In this document: in pieces, positions 25,418-33,082 of the stretch
Layout of the letters: every line of letters starts with the position of its first letter
Position numbering within the stretch: the stretch's first letter is position 1
Origin: Sphingobium phenoxybenzoativorans
GTDB lineage: Bacteria > Pseudomonadota > Alphaproteobacteria > Sphingomonadales > Sphingomonadaceae
Direction of reading: 5' to 3'
NCBI RefSeq assembly: GCF_001757355.1
Contig: NZ_MINO01000003.1
Location: forward strand, 62,001 to 126,000
DNA length: 64,000 nt
Made by a program: the position numbers and the translations under genes
Notes under the pieces: generated by a model
Databases searched by the model: none
What the model was told of the DNA's origin: nothing
The model's input: only the letters and a program-made list of their open reading frames with translations

Positions 25418-27238
25418 TCAGGCCGCGTCGATGAAGGAAGCCGCCTGCACGCCGCTGTCCGGCATGTCGACTATGTCGCCCATGGCATCGCGCAGGATCG
25501 CGACGGCGTCGCCGTCCAGCGCATGCACCCGCAGCGCCACGAAATTGTCAGGCCTGACCAGGATTGCCCCGGTTTCCGAAATCCCTTTTACGGCATCCCA
25601 ATGCCCATTGGGGTCCGCGAAGGGACAACCGACCCCGACCTGCACCACCCGGATTTCGATGCCGATATCCTGGGCGACCACCTGCGCCGCATCGGCCCAG
25701 GCCGATCCGTCCTGCCCGGCGATCAGACAGAATTGCCGGGACGATCCGGTCAGGTCGAGCGTGGAGACTCGCCCGCCGGTGCCGTTGAGCCATGCATGGG
25801 GCAGGCGATGGCCGGGCCGCGTGACCGGCCTGTATTCGCAAGCCATCGGGTCGGTTTCCGGCATCGGCGTGCCGTCCGGTACAAAGGCGCCTTCGGGATA
25901 ATAGGTGCCCAGTTCGATATCGAGCGCGCCGAATTCGGTGCGAAGCGTGCCCATCAGTTCGCGGCCACGGGCACGCAACGTGCGCCCGAACGGCGTGTCG
26001 GCCAGATATTCGGCGAGCGCGGCCCGCTTCTGCGCGCTCGTCGCTGCAGGCGGAAAGCCGAAGCTGAGGTCGATCACGGCATGGGTGAGGAAGGTGAAGA
26101 GCGCCCAGTCGGCTGTCCGCAGATCGGCGGCGCGCCTTTCCTCTCCATAGCTGTCGAGCAGCGCCGGTCCGGCTTTCTCCTGCAGCACCGCCGCCAGCTT
26201 CCAGCAGAGATTGTGTACGTCCTGAAGACCTGAATTGAGGCCCAGGCCAGCGGTCGGCACATGCTGATGTGCGGCATCGCCGACCAGCAAGATACGTCCC
26301 TCGCTAAAACGCTCGGCGACAATCCTTTGCGCGCTCCACTCACTGATCGATCCCGTGCTGGTCAACGGATGAATGACGGGATCGAGATCGGGAATATTGA
26401 GAATGGAGCGCAGGGCAGGGACGATCCCTTCCTCCGACAGGCGGAAGGGGTCGTCGGGCCGATAAGCGAAGAAAAAGGCCCAGTTTTCGCATTTTGGACC
26501 CCAGCTCGGTCCCATGGGCAGCAACGCGCCCCATTGGAACGGCCCGTCGAAATCGATCACATGGGTGATCATGGCATCGCCGGGCAGATAGGCCGACAGG
26601 TCGGCGGTCATGTGGATGCTGCACAGGGTCGCCATGTTGCGCGGCCCCTCCATGGCGATGCCCAGTTCGGAAATGATTGACCGGCCGCCATCGGCCGCGA
26701 TCATGTAGCGCGCGGCGACCTGATAGACGCTATCCCCCTCCATATCCTTGATCGTGGCGACGACGCCATCCTGGTCCTGGGTAAAGCGCGTCAGTTCATG
26801 CAGGCGGCGGATCGATCCCTGCTCGCGCGCGCGCGCATGCCGTTCCAGGATCGGTTCAAGCATGGTCTGGGGAATATGCGCTGTCGGTCCGGGCGATGCC
26901 CGGTCGGAAACCGCGCGCTGCGTGCCGCCGCCAAAGGCGTCGAAGGTGATCAGGTCCTTGCGATCCAGCGGTCCGTCGCCGCCCAGGCTGGTCACGTAGC
27001 GGACCGTGGTGTTCGCCGCCGGCATGGCGACGCGATAGACATCGCGGTCTATGCCATGCTGCCGCAACAGTTCCATCGTCTGCTGGTTGAGATAATGGGC
27101 CTTGGGAATGGCAGAAATCTTCTCGCGCCTTTCGACGAGGATATTGGGGATGCCTAGGTCGGACAGCATCAACGACGCGGCCATGCCGGTAGGCCCGCCG
27201 CCGACGATCAATACATCCACGTCCTCACGCTTCATCAT
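25418..27238 (-). CDS. FAD-dependent aromatic-type monooxygenase (PF01494, MhpA/PheA-like)
   Basis: About 606 residues. The FAD-binding Rossmann motif DVLIVGGGPTGMAASLML is at the N-terminus, a DG motif occurs as AADGG, and the GD motif reads GRILLVGDAAHQHVPTAGLG; a thioredoxin-like C-terminal region follows, as in phenol hydroxylases. It uses NAD(P)H and O2 to hydroxylate an aromatic ring, probably the entry step of the pathway. The start behind TTGGAGAAG (27238) is used. It is flanked by two SnoaL-like paralogues. Confidence 0.9.
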   Translation of the reverse strand: MMKREDVDVLIVGGGPTGMAASLMLSDLGIPNILVERREKISAIPKAHYLNQQTMELLRQHGIDRDVYRVAMPAANTTVRYVTSLGGDGPLDRKDLITFDAFGGGTQRAVSDRASPGPTAHIPQTMLEPILERHARAREQGSIRRLHELTRFTQDQDGVVATIKDMEGDSVYQVAARYMIAADGGRSIISELGIAMEGPRNMATLCSIHMTADLSAYLPGDAMITHVIDFDGPFQWGALLPMGPSWGPKCENWAFFFAYRPDDPFRLSEEGIVPALRSILNIPDLDPVIHPLTSTGSISEWSAQRIVAERFSEGRILLVGDAAHQHVPTAGLGLNSGLQDVHNLCWKLAAVLQEKAGPALLDSYGEERRAADLRTADWALFTFLTHAVIDLSFGFPPAATSAQKRAALAEYLADTPFGRTLRARGRELMGTLRTEFGALDIELGTYYPEGAFVPDGTPMPETDPMACEYRPVTRPGHRLPHAWLNGTGGRVSTLDLTGSSRQFCLIAGQDGSAWADAAQVVAQDIGIEIRVVQVGVGCPFADPNGHWDAVKGISETGAILVRPDNFVALRVHALDGDAVAILRDAMGDIVDMPDSGVQAASFIDAA

Positions 27239-27288
27239 CTTCTCCAAATCGTTTCCCACCCGTCAAACAGGTGCCGGGGCAAGGTTTG

Positions 27289-27666
27289 CTAGTCGGCGAG
27301 CAGCGCGCCGATCGCCGCAGCGACGCTGCTGTCGACAAATTCGTGAATCCGGTAAATCCGGCCGTCACGAACCGCGATCGACATGCCGGAATGGAATTCG
27401 ATGGCGATGCCATCGGGCACGGCGATTCGTACATGGCACCGCTGATAACAGCGATCGCCGTCGCCGAACTGCTCTTCAATTTCATGATCTATGCCGCCGA
27501 GCGCAGACAATAGACGCAGCTGTTCGAGCGTCTTTGCCTTGTCCATCGTGCCGGGGACGCAACTCTGCCAGACGGAAAGATCGTCATGGTAGAGCACTTC
27601 CAGCCGTGCGACATCGTTCGCCCGGACCGCCGCGAAGAAATTATTGGCAATGTCGATTGCACTCAT
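27289..27666 (-). CDS. SnoaL/NTF2-like protein, paralogue of 25012-25407
   Basis: 125 residues: MSAIDIANNFFAAVRANDVA, VLYHDDLSVWQSCVPGTMDK, and RIYRIHEFVDSSVAAAIGAL. It shares the WQS and HE(F/Y)VD(S/N)S positions with the downstream paralogue. The role is an unassigned small enzyme or pathway partner. A motif copy lies 150 nt upstream, making this the first gene of the operon SnoaL, FAD hydroxylase, SnoaL, hydroxy-acid dehydrogenase. ATG 27666 starts the family homology. Confidence 0.8.
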   Translation of the reverse strand: MSAIDIANNFFAAVRANDVARLEVLYHDDLSVWQSCVPGTMDKAKTLEQLRLLSALGGIDHEIEEQFGDGDRCYQRCHVRIAVPDGIAIEFHSGMSIAVRDGRIYRIHEFVDSSVAAAIGALLAD

Positions 27667-27816
27667 TGCTGACCTTCCACATCCCTGAGGGAAGGTCCGC
27701 CCCGCCAAGCCGGGATCATTGCTGTCCCGGCTCAGGCCAGATCCTGTCCCGCGACGGCCGGTTGAGTCCGCCCGACATTTTCTTCACAGCAATGTGACTC
27801 TACCGCCGCGAGGAAA

Positions 27817-27843
27817 CCAATATAAATTACGCAGTCATTGATC
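27817..27843 (-). promoter_or_regulatory. Shared bipartite motif, copy 2
   Basis: Read toward the SnoaL-like gene: GATCAAT, 8 nt, AATTTATATTGG. The GATCAAT half is embedded in the long palindrome at 27835-27861. Confidence 0.6.
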
Positions 27844-27861
27844 TGATATTCAGATCAATGA
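27835..27861. repeat. Perfect 12-bp inverted repeat
   Basis: Arms TCATTGATCTGA and TCAGATCAATGA flank TAT. It covers the stop codon of the aldolase gene and half of motif copy 2. It is AT-rich with no T tract, so an operator is as likely as a terminator. Confidence 0.65.
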
Positions 27862-28599
27862 TGCCCGCGCGGCGGAGGTCAGGAACAGCGTATCGATGCC
27901 CGTGAGCAACATCGCATAGCCCTTGCCAACCATCTGCGCGATTGTCAGGCCGGGATAGACGGGTGCTCCCATATATTTGCCCGACGCCTTGATAATCGCT
28001 TCGCATTCTGCCACCGCCCCAAGCAGTTCGGCGTCCTGGAACTGGCCCAGCCTGCCCATGGAAGCCGAAAGGTCCCTGGCGCCGATGAATATGGCATCGA
28101 TCCCCGGAACGGCCGCGATCTCGCGAAGATTGCGCACGGCCTGCAGCGTTTCGATGGCGATGATGAGCATGACCCGGTCCGCTATGCGGTCGCCCTGGTC
28201 CGGACCCAGGCCCAGATGGGCTGCGCGAGTTCCGCCCCCTGCCCCGCGCTCGCCATCCGGCGGATAGCGGCACGCCTTCACAAAAGCTTCGGCCTGATCC
28301 GCGCTCTCTATCATCGGGCAATAGATGACCTCCACGCCGCTATCCAGAAGGCGCCGCGCATGATGCGGGTCCAGGCTGGGCATGCGTACAAGAGCGGCGG
28401 CCCCCCCCGCCTTCGCAGCGCGAAGCTGGTCGGACAATTCACCAAGCCCCGCCGGTCCATGTTCATGGTCGATGAAGATATAGTCGAAGCCGGACAGCGC
28501 GAGCAATTCTGTGACGTCCGCCGATGGCAGGAGGTGGATGCACCCCAGCGCCGTCCGGCCGCTGGCGAGCATCTGGCGCAATTTATTCTCGTCCGCCAT
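27850..28599 (-). CDS. HpcH/HpaI-family aldolase
   Basis: 249 residues with the class II pyruvate-aldolase layout: FDYIFIDHEHGPAG (substrate/metal loop), EVIYCPMIESADQAEAFVKA, a glycine-rich loop with Arg (GAGGGTRAAHLG), the metal-ligand Glu in IIAIETLQAVRN, and the second ligand in FIGARDLSASMG. It splits 4-hydroxy-2-oxo acids into pyruvate plus an aldehyde, a typical last step of meta-type aromatic degradation. ATG 28599 begins the family homology. It is four bases downstream of the lactonase-like gene. Confidence 0.88.
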   Translation of the reverse strand: MADENKLRQMLASGRTALGCIHLLPSADVTELLALSGFDYIFIDHEHGPAGLGELSDQLRAAKAGGAAALVRMPSLDPHHARRLLDSGVEVIYCPMIESADQAEAFVKACRYPPDGERGAGGGTRAAHLGLGPDQGDRIADRVMLIIAIETLQAVRNLREIAAVPGIDAIFIGARDLSASMGRLGQFQDAELLGAVAECEAIIKASGKYMGAPVYPGLTIAQMVGKGYAMLLTGIDTLFLTSAARASLI

Positions 28600-28603
28600 G
28601 ATT

Positions 28604-29488
28604 TCAGTCGAACTGATAAAGGCGGGCGGGATTGTCGACGAGGATAGCGTTGCGCCTGCTCTCATCGGGGCACCATGCCAGCAGGTTGTTGAAAAGCGTG
28701 CCGGTATCGATGCTACCCTGCGGGATATGGGGCCAGTCTGTTCCCCACAGGATGCGGTCGGGCGCGATGTCGACAAGCTGTCGGGCCATGTCGATCGTGC
28801 GTTCCGGCGAGACGGGTTTCACCCTGTAGGGCGCGGTCAGCTTGACCCAGCAATTCGACGTGCCGACGAAGGCGACGAATTCCTGGAAATGCCGATCCTC
28901 TATCCCTTCGATCTGCGACATATAGCCGAAATGGTTGATACTGACCGGCACGGGCGCGCGGCTGATTGCGGCAAACAGCCGATAGGTGATGTAACCGGGC
29001 GAATAAAGTTCGACATGCCAGCCCAGCGGCTGGGCGGCTCTGGCCGCGCGAACCAGCATGTCCTCCATATCCTGTTGGTCCATGCCGTCGTCCACGGCCT
29101 TGAAGAAATCCAGCCGCAGGCCCCTAACGCCAATTTCGTGCATGGCATCGAGCTCGCCGGCGTCAAGTGCATCGGGCATGAAGACTACGGCGCGATATGG
29201 CTGTGTCACTTTCTGCATGAGATCGAACATGCAACTATTGTCCAGGCCGTAATAGCTGGGCTGAACGAATACCATGCGCGCGATCGACAACCTGTCGGCA
29301 ATGCCCAGATATTGGTTCAGCGTACCGCCCGGCCAGTCGTAACGCGCATCCGTCACTGGCGGATATTGGGAAATCGGCCCAAATACATGCATGTGGGTGT
29401 CGCACATATTGTCCGGAATAAGGAAGGTGGGCGCGGTGATCCCGTCTATCGGGCGTACGGGTTCACAGGCCCAGGGCATAGCGTTCAT
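28604..29488 (-). CDS. Amidohydrolase_2, 2-pyrone-4,6-dicarboxylate-lactonase-like (LigI-like)
   Basis: 294 residues. The metal-site motif CDTHMHVFGP near residue 30, the following RYDW, RGLRLDFF, and the C-terminal ILWGTDWPHIPQ match the LigI/PDC-hydrolase branch of amidohydrolase family 2. LigI opens the lactone ring of PDC in protocatechuate 4,5-cleavage; related proteins open other lactones or decarboxylate. The catalytic Asp is in GTDWPH. It is placed between the alpha/beta hydrolase and the aldolase in one operon. The actual lactone is unknown. Confidence 0.85.
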   Translation of the reverse strand: MNAMPWACEPVRPIDGITAPTFLIPDNMCDTHMHVFGPISQYPPVTDARYDWPGGTLNQYLGIADRLSIARMVFVQPSYYGLDNSCMFDLMQKVTQPYRAVVFMPDALDAGELDAMHEIGVRGLRLDFFKAVDDGMDQQDMEDMLVRAARAAQPLGWHVELYSPGYITYRLFAAISRAPVPVSINHFGYMSQIEGIEDRHFQEFVAFVGTSNCWVKLTAPYRVKPVSPERTIDMARQLVDIAPDRILWGTDWPHIPQGSIDTGTLFNNLLAWCPDESRRNAILVDNPARLYQFD

Positions 29489-29531
29489 GAATTTGGTCCG
29501 TCATGTTCAGGGAAGCCCGCTTGCGGCGGCC

Positions 29532-30308
29532 TCACAGATGCTTGGAAAGGAAGTCCCTGAGGATCGCATTGGTCTCGTTTGCGCGCTCGAACATGACGTG
29601 ATGACCGGCGTCCGGGATGCTTTCGACAATGGTGCCAGGGATCAGTTCGGCCACTTCGCGCATGATCGCCAGGTTGGTGCCGTCCTCGCTCCCGGCGATC
29701 ATCAGGCAGGGAATATGCGCGGCAGCGATGGCCTTCACATCGGTCTTCGTGTTAATGACATCCAGCATCCAGCGCGGATCGATCCGGAAATTGAGCGATC
29801 CGATCGCGTGGAATAGGAAATAGTCCTTCGGGTCGCGCTGATAGAAGCCGTCGGCAGTCCGGTCGGAATCAAGAAAGGTCATGTAATCCGCTGCGGCTCC
29901 GGCCCGGTTCGCGGCGTTGCGCGAATGGCCACCCTCCGGCGCGGGAAGCAATCCCGCGGAGCCGGAGGTCAGGATCAGGGCGGACACGCGCTCAGGAAAT
30001 CTGGATGCATATCCGGCCACAGTATAGCCGCCCATGGACTGGCCGAGCAGAGCAGTTTTTTTGATCTGGAGATGATCGAGCAGGCCGATCAGGTCATCGA
30101 CGAACATCGCGGGCGAACCCTCGCGCCCGGTCGACAGGCCGAAACCGCGATGGTCGAAGGTAATGACCCGATACCGGTCCATGAGCGCATGGACCTGTTT
30201 CCACCAGGTCAGGTGGTTTGATCCACCGCCATGGGCGAGCACGACCGGTGGCCCGTCACCACGGACCTCATAATAAATCTCCGCGCCATTGATCGAAGCT
30301 AATGGCAT
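29532..30308 (-). CDS. Alpha/beta hydrolase
   Basis: 258 residues. The oxyanion region is VVLAHGGGSNHLTWW, the nucleophile elbow GQSMGG, the acidic residue probably in IAGSEDGTN, and the catalytic His in DAGHHVMFE. The fold resembles MhpC/BphD C-C hydrolases and lactonases. ATG 30308 has GGAG eight bases upstream. It is the first gene of the hydrolase, lactonase-like, aldolase operon, with a motif copy 100 nt upstream. Confidence 0.88.
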   Translation of the reverse strand: MPLASINGAEIYYEVRGDGPPVVLAHGGGSNHLTWWKQVHALMDRYRVITFDHRGFGLSTGREGSPAMFVDDLIGLLDHLQIKKTALLGQSMGGYTVAGYASRFPERVSALILTSGSAGLLPAPEGGHSRNAANRAGAAADYMTFLDSDRTADGFYQRDPKDYFLFHAIGSLNFRIDPRWMLDVINTKTDVKAIAAAHIPCLMIAGSEDGTNLAIMREVAELIPGTIVESIPDAGHHVMFERANETNAILRDFLSKHL

Positions 30309-30407
30309 CCCTCTCACTCCGCTCTAGCACTGGCAGGCCGGCGTCGGCCAGCAATCGTTCGGTCCATCATGTCAGGGTGAAACCTAGGCGGTCACGCTCA
30401 TTCTGCT

Positions 30408-30434
30408 CCAATACATTTTCGGGCACGATTATTC
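30408..30434 (-). promoter_or_regulatory. Shared bipartite motif, copy 5
   Basis: Read toward the alpha/beta hydrolase: GAATAAT, 8 nt, AAAATGTATTGG, 100 nt before the start. It shares the intergenic region with copy 6, which faces the other way. Confidence 0.6.
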
Positions 30435-30551
30435 TGGCAATCTGAACAATGTGGCGCTGTTTGCGACAGAATTTCATATTCGCCCAGGCCGCGTCCGCCA
30501 TGTGGTCCGACGAATTACGGCGGCACAGGGGCACGATTAGTCCTGCATCCC

Positions 30552-30578
30552 TATCAATGCCGGCTCAAATTATATTGG
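30552..30578 (+). promoter_or_regulatory. Shared bipartite motif, copy 6
   Basis: TATCAAT, 8 nt, AAATTATATTGG on the plus strand, 97 nt before the TTG start of the HbpS/GlcG-like gene. This is the only plus-strand copy and it precedes the only plus-strand gene of the cluster. Confidence 0.6.
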
Positions 30579-30674
30579 ACGCCGGATCAAAGCCGCCCTT
30601 CATTCCGACGACCTGTCGCTCGTAGCCACGCGCGGGTGGCTTCAGGCCTCTATAGCCCAAGGAAGAAGTGTCAG

Positions 30675-31103
30675 TTGAATCGCATCACATTAGATCAGGC
30701 CAATGCCATTATCGCCGCCGCCTTTGCCCAGGGCGTTGCATTGAAGCTGAAGCCACTGAGCATCGCCGTATTGGATGGCGGCGGCCATCTCCTTGCGTTC
30801 CAGCGTCAGGATGGCGCCTCGCTGCTGCGGCCGCAAATCGCCTGCGCGAAAGCGAGCGCCGCGCTGGGTGTGGGTATTTCATCCCGGCGGATTGGCGACA
30901 TGGCGGCGGAGCGTCCGACCTTCGTCGCATCGCTGGGCGCTATCGCGCCGCATGGCGTGGTGCCAGCGGCAGGCGGCGTGATCGTGGTGGACGATGCCGG
31001 CATGCCCATAGGCGCGGTCGGGATTACCGGCGACACGTCGGATAATGACGAAGCTTGCGCACTGGCGGGTATCGCCGCCGCTGGACTGCGAGCGCAGGCC
31101 TGA
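30675..31103 (+). CDS. HbpS/GlcG-family protein
   Basis: 142 residues from a TTG start behind GGAAGAAG: LNRITLDQANAIIAAAFAQG, LKLKPLSIAVLDGGGHLLAF, the RQDGASLLRPQIACAKASAA segment and a C-terminal GGVIVVDDAGMPIGAVGITG. Members bind heme or cobalamin or accompany glycolate and aromatic degradation genes, with no settled reaction. It is divergent from the hydrolase operon and shares its regulatory region. Confidence 0.85.
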   Translation: MNRITLDQANAIIAAAFAQGVALKLKPLSIAVLDGGGHLLAFQRQDGASLLRPQIACAKASAALGVGISSRRIGDMAAERPTFVASLGAIAPHGVVPAAGGVIVVDDAGMPIGAVGITGDTSDNDEACALAGIAAAGLRAQA

Positions 31104-31143
31104 GAGCCATTATTGCGTCATCACGCCCATCGATGGGCTGAGC

Positions 31144-31405
31144 CTAATTGCCGGGCGCGAGTTGGACCACGACCCGACGGCTCTGGGGTTCGCGCACGCC
31201 ATCTTTTGTCTGGCGCGCCACCGATCGTTCGCCCACGCCGGCAATCTGGAGATCCGACACGGGCACGCCCATGGCGAGCAGGCGGCGGGCGACGCTTTCC
31301 GCGCGCATCCGGCTCAACCGCTCATTATAGGTTTCTGGGCCCAGCGCCCCGGTCAACCAACGGCCCTAAGGGTCAGGACCCATTGAAATGAGCGTTGCGA
31401 TGTCA
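31144..31405 (-). pseudogene. OmpA C-terminal domain fragment
   Basis: The last 70 codons encode a peptidoglycan-binding OmpA domain end: GPETYNERLSRMRAESVARR, LLAMGVPVSDLQIAGVGERS, then DGVREPQSRRVVVQL. Upstream the same frame continues (LNDIATLISMGPDP) through a TAG at 31366-31368, and nothing of a signal peptide or barrel is present. It is a truncated relic. Confidence 0.7.
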
Positions 31406-31448
31406 TTCAGGCTCAGTGAGGAGACTGGATTTGAGCGACCTATATTGA

Positions 31449-31580
31449 CTGACGGATGAGCAGATGGCGCGGCTTGAGCGGTATTTTCCGAAGATCCACG
31501 GTAAGCTCCGGGTTGACGATCGCCCGGTGTTGAGCGGGATCATCTTTGTAAACTGCAATGGGCTGCGCGGGCGCGATCCG
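31449..31580 (+). mobile_element. IS5-type transposase N-terminal fragment
   Basis: The frame LTDEQMARLERYFPKIHGKL, RVDDRPVLSGIIFVNCNGLR then GRDP matches the start of the common IS5-family transposase (usual continuation RWRDAP-EYGPHKT-). Homology ends near 31580 and no terminal repeats or catalytic region follow. It is a scar of an insertion or deletion beside the OmpA relic. Confidence 0.7.
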
Positions 31581-31998
31581 CGTACGCGATCAAGCCGGAG
31601 CTTTGCTTCGGCCGCACCAGCACATCATTGGGATTTCGCCCCCGACCATAGACCCATCTGACCTGAGCGGAGGTTAATGTTTCTGCATTGCGAAAAAAGT
31701 CCGCATGCGGCGAACGGAAAAACTATCGAATTCATTACGGGTGCAACCCTATGAAAATAACCATTCTTGTGTGCTTCCATCCGCATTGTGCAACCGCAGA
31801 AACAGCGCATATTTGGCGGCTCATTTCGCAGCCGTCAGTTTTACTTTTTGCGATAAAAAGGTGGTGACGGTTCGGATAAGCACGGAAGAATGATCTCAGT
31901 CTATGCCGTCCGGATTATGATATGCCATTTATGCCGGTCCCTTCCGGCGCAACCGGATAGTCCAAGACGACCAGGAGCTTGGCCACATCTTCCAAAGG
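31581..31998. other. No gene seen
   Basis: About 420 nt of lower-GC sequence downstream of the insertion-sequence relic. No frame gives a credible protein and no strong hairpin is evident. Confidence 0.4.
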
Positions 31999-32445
31999 TC
32001 AAGCCGGCGTCAGGCCCTCTATTATTCGCAACGCTTTCCTTCCTCCACTGACAGCAGCGGTCGCCAGCCTCCGGTCAAAGGTGGCGAGTTGGCCGCCATG
32101 ATGCGCGGCCAATGCCAGGAGATATGTATCTGTGACCTGCGCATGGGTCAGGATCTTCGCCATGTCGATCGTGCCGCTCGCAGTGATATCGATGGCATCC
32201 GGCCAGAATATATGGCCGGGAAGAGCGCACAGGCTGCGCAATATGGGCGCAATGCTTGCTGGCGAACCGGGAGAGTTGGGATATTTAGGATGCCCAACAA
32301 TGCGGATCAGGCCATTTTGGGTGATCGGACAGCTTGCCCAGGACGCCGAACCTTCAGCCTCGAACCAATGATGGGCCGCTTCATGCCCAACATGGGAGGG
32401 GTCGATCAACGCGATCAGGACATTAACGTCCAGCAAAAATGTCAC
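31999..32445 (-). CDS. vapC: VapC-type PIN-domain ribonuclease toxin
   Basis: 148 residues of the PIN fold: first acidic residue in MTFLLDVNVLIALID, a Glu-containing helix (AAHHWFEAEG), and the C-terminal acidic cluster VTDTYLLALAAHHGGQLATF-DRRL. PIN toxins cleave tRNA or rRNA. The start overlaps the antitoxin gene by four bases (ATGA), the standard antitoxin-first arrangement. It borders the lasso-peptide locus. Confidence 0.85.
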   Translation of the reverse strand: MTFLLDVNVLIALIDPSHVGHEAAHHWFEAEGSASWASCPITQNGLIRIVGHPKYPNSPGSPASIAPILRSLCALPGHIFWPDAIDITASGTIDMAKILTHAQVTDTYLLALAAHHGGQLATFDRRLATAAVSGGRKALRIIEGLTPA

Positions 32446-32666
32446 GGCGCCTCGTCTCGCAATGCGTTGACCATCTCCAACGTCACCAATTTCCCGGCAT
32501 CCGCGCGGAGCAGCGGGATGCCATTACGCGATTTTGCTGAGGCCGGGCGACGCAGGGACTTGCGGGCAAGTTCGGAAACCACCTCCCCCAATGTGCGGTT
32601 TTGCTGGTGCGCAATCGCCTTGGCAGCGAGCAGCACGTCATCGTCGATTGCAAGCGTCGTTCTCAT
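32442..32666 (-). CDS. vapB: VapB-type ribbon-helix-helix antitoxin
   Basis: 74 residues beginning MRTTLAIDDDVLLAAKAIAH, with RTLGEVVSELARKSL as the second helix: a ribbon-helix-helix DNA-binding N-terminus. The C-terminal tail (GIPLLRADAGKLVTLEMVNA) would wrap the toxin. ATG 32666 matches the family start. It is expected to repress its own operon together with VapC. Confidence 0.82.
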   Translation of the reverse strand: MRTTLAIDDDVLLAAKAIAHQQNRTLGEVVSELARKSLRRPASAKSRNGIPLLRADAGKLVTLEMVNALRDEAP

Positions 32667-32885
32667 CTTCCATCCGTCCACGCATCAAACATCACGCATC
32701 ATATCAAACGCAAGATCGGCAAGCAAATGGCCCATCTTCAACGGCGCCAGCGATGCCGAACGCCGCTTCAAGCGGCGCTAAGGAAAACATTCTCATTATA
32801 AATTCCGTATAAAATTCGGATAGTCAGGCCACGGCTCTACACTTCTCCAGTCACGATATGTGACGACATGATGAGGAGTGAAGTT

Positions 32886-33014
32886 ATGGAACGCGACATT
32901 GACCATGAGAAGGCTCTGATCGATTTGGGCGCCGCGAGCGTTGAGACCAAGGGCATCAATGGCACTGGCGACGAAGTGCTCGGCCAAAAGCGCATGGGTC
33001 TTTCCGAGGACTAA
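32886..33014 (+). CDS. Lasso-peptide precursor
   Basis: 42 residues, start behind GAGGAG with 7-nt spacing. The leader ends ALIDLGAASVETK, which fits the proteobacterial lasso leader pattern L-x-x-LG-x-AS-x-x-T-x with the required Thr at position -2. The predicted core is GINGTGDEVLGQKRMGLSED: Gly1 for the ring amide, Asp7 and Glu8 as possible acceptors, a basic KRM loop/plug region and an acidic tail. From memory, sphingonodin I (GPGGITGDVGLGENNFGLSDD minus its last residue gives the pattern TGD-x-x-LG...GLS) is the nearest known peptide. The gene lies directly upstream of the B and C maturation genes. Confidence 0.9.
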   Translation: MERDIDHEKALIDLGAASVETKGINGTGDEVLGQKRMGLSED

Positions 33015-33023
33015 AATCAAGGG

Positions 33024-33047
33024 ACGCGCGGCGAGAAGGCCGCGCGT
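33024..33047 (+). terminator. Terminator/attenuator between precursor and maturation genes
   Basis: Nine-bp perfect stem ACGCGCGGC / GCCGCGCGT with a 6-nt loop, followed by TTT, 10 nt after the precursor stop. It would let most transcripts stop after the precursor, giving peptide in excess over its enzymes, and could also protect the mRNA 3' end. Confidence 0.75.
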
Positions 33048-33082
33048 TTCCGGTGATGGCCTGTAGCTGAAAGGCACTGCAC

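Noticed and set aside
32796..33077. 93-codon minus-strand frame over the lasso precursor
   Set aside because: It lies antisense to the precursor and hairpin and has no homology. The plus-strand frame has a strong ribosome site and lasso leader/core features.
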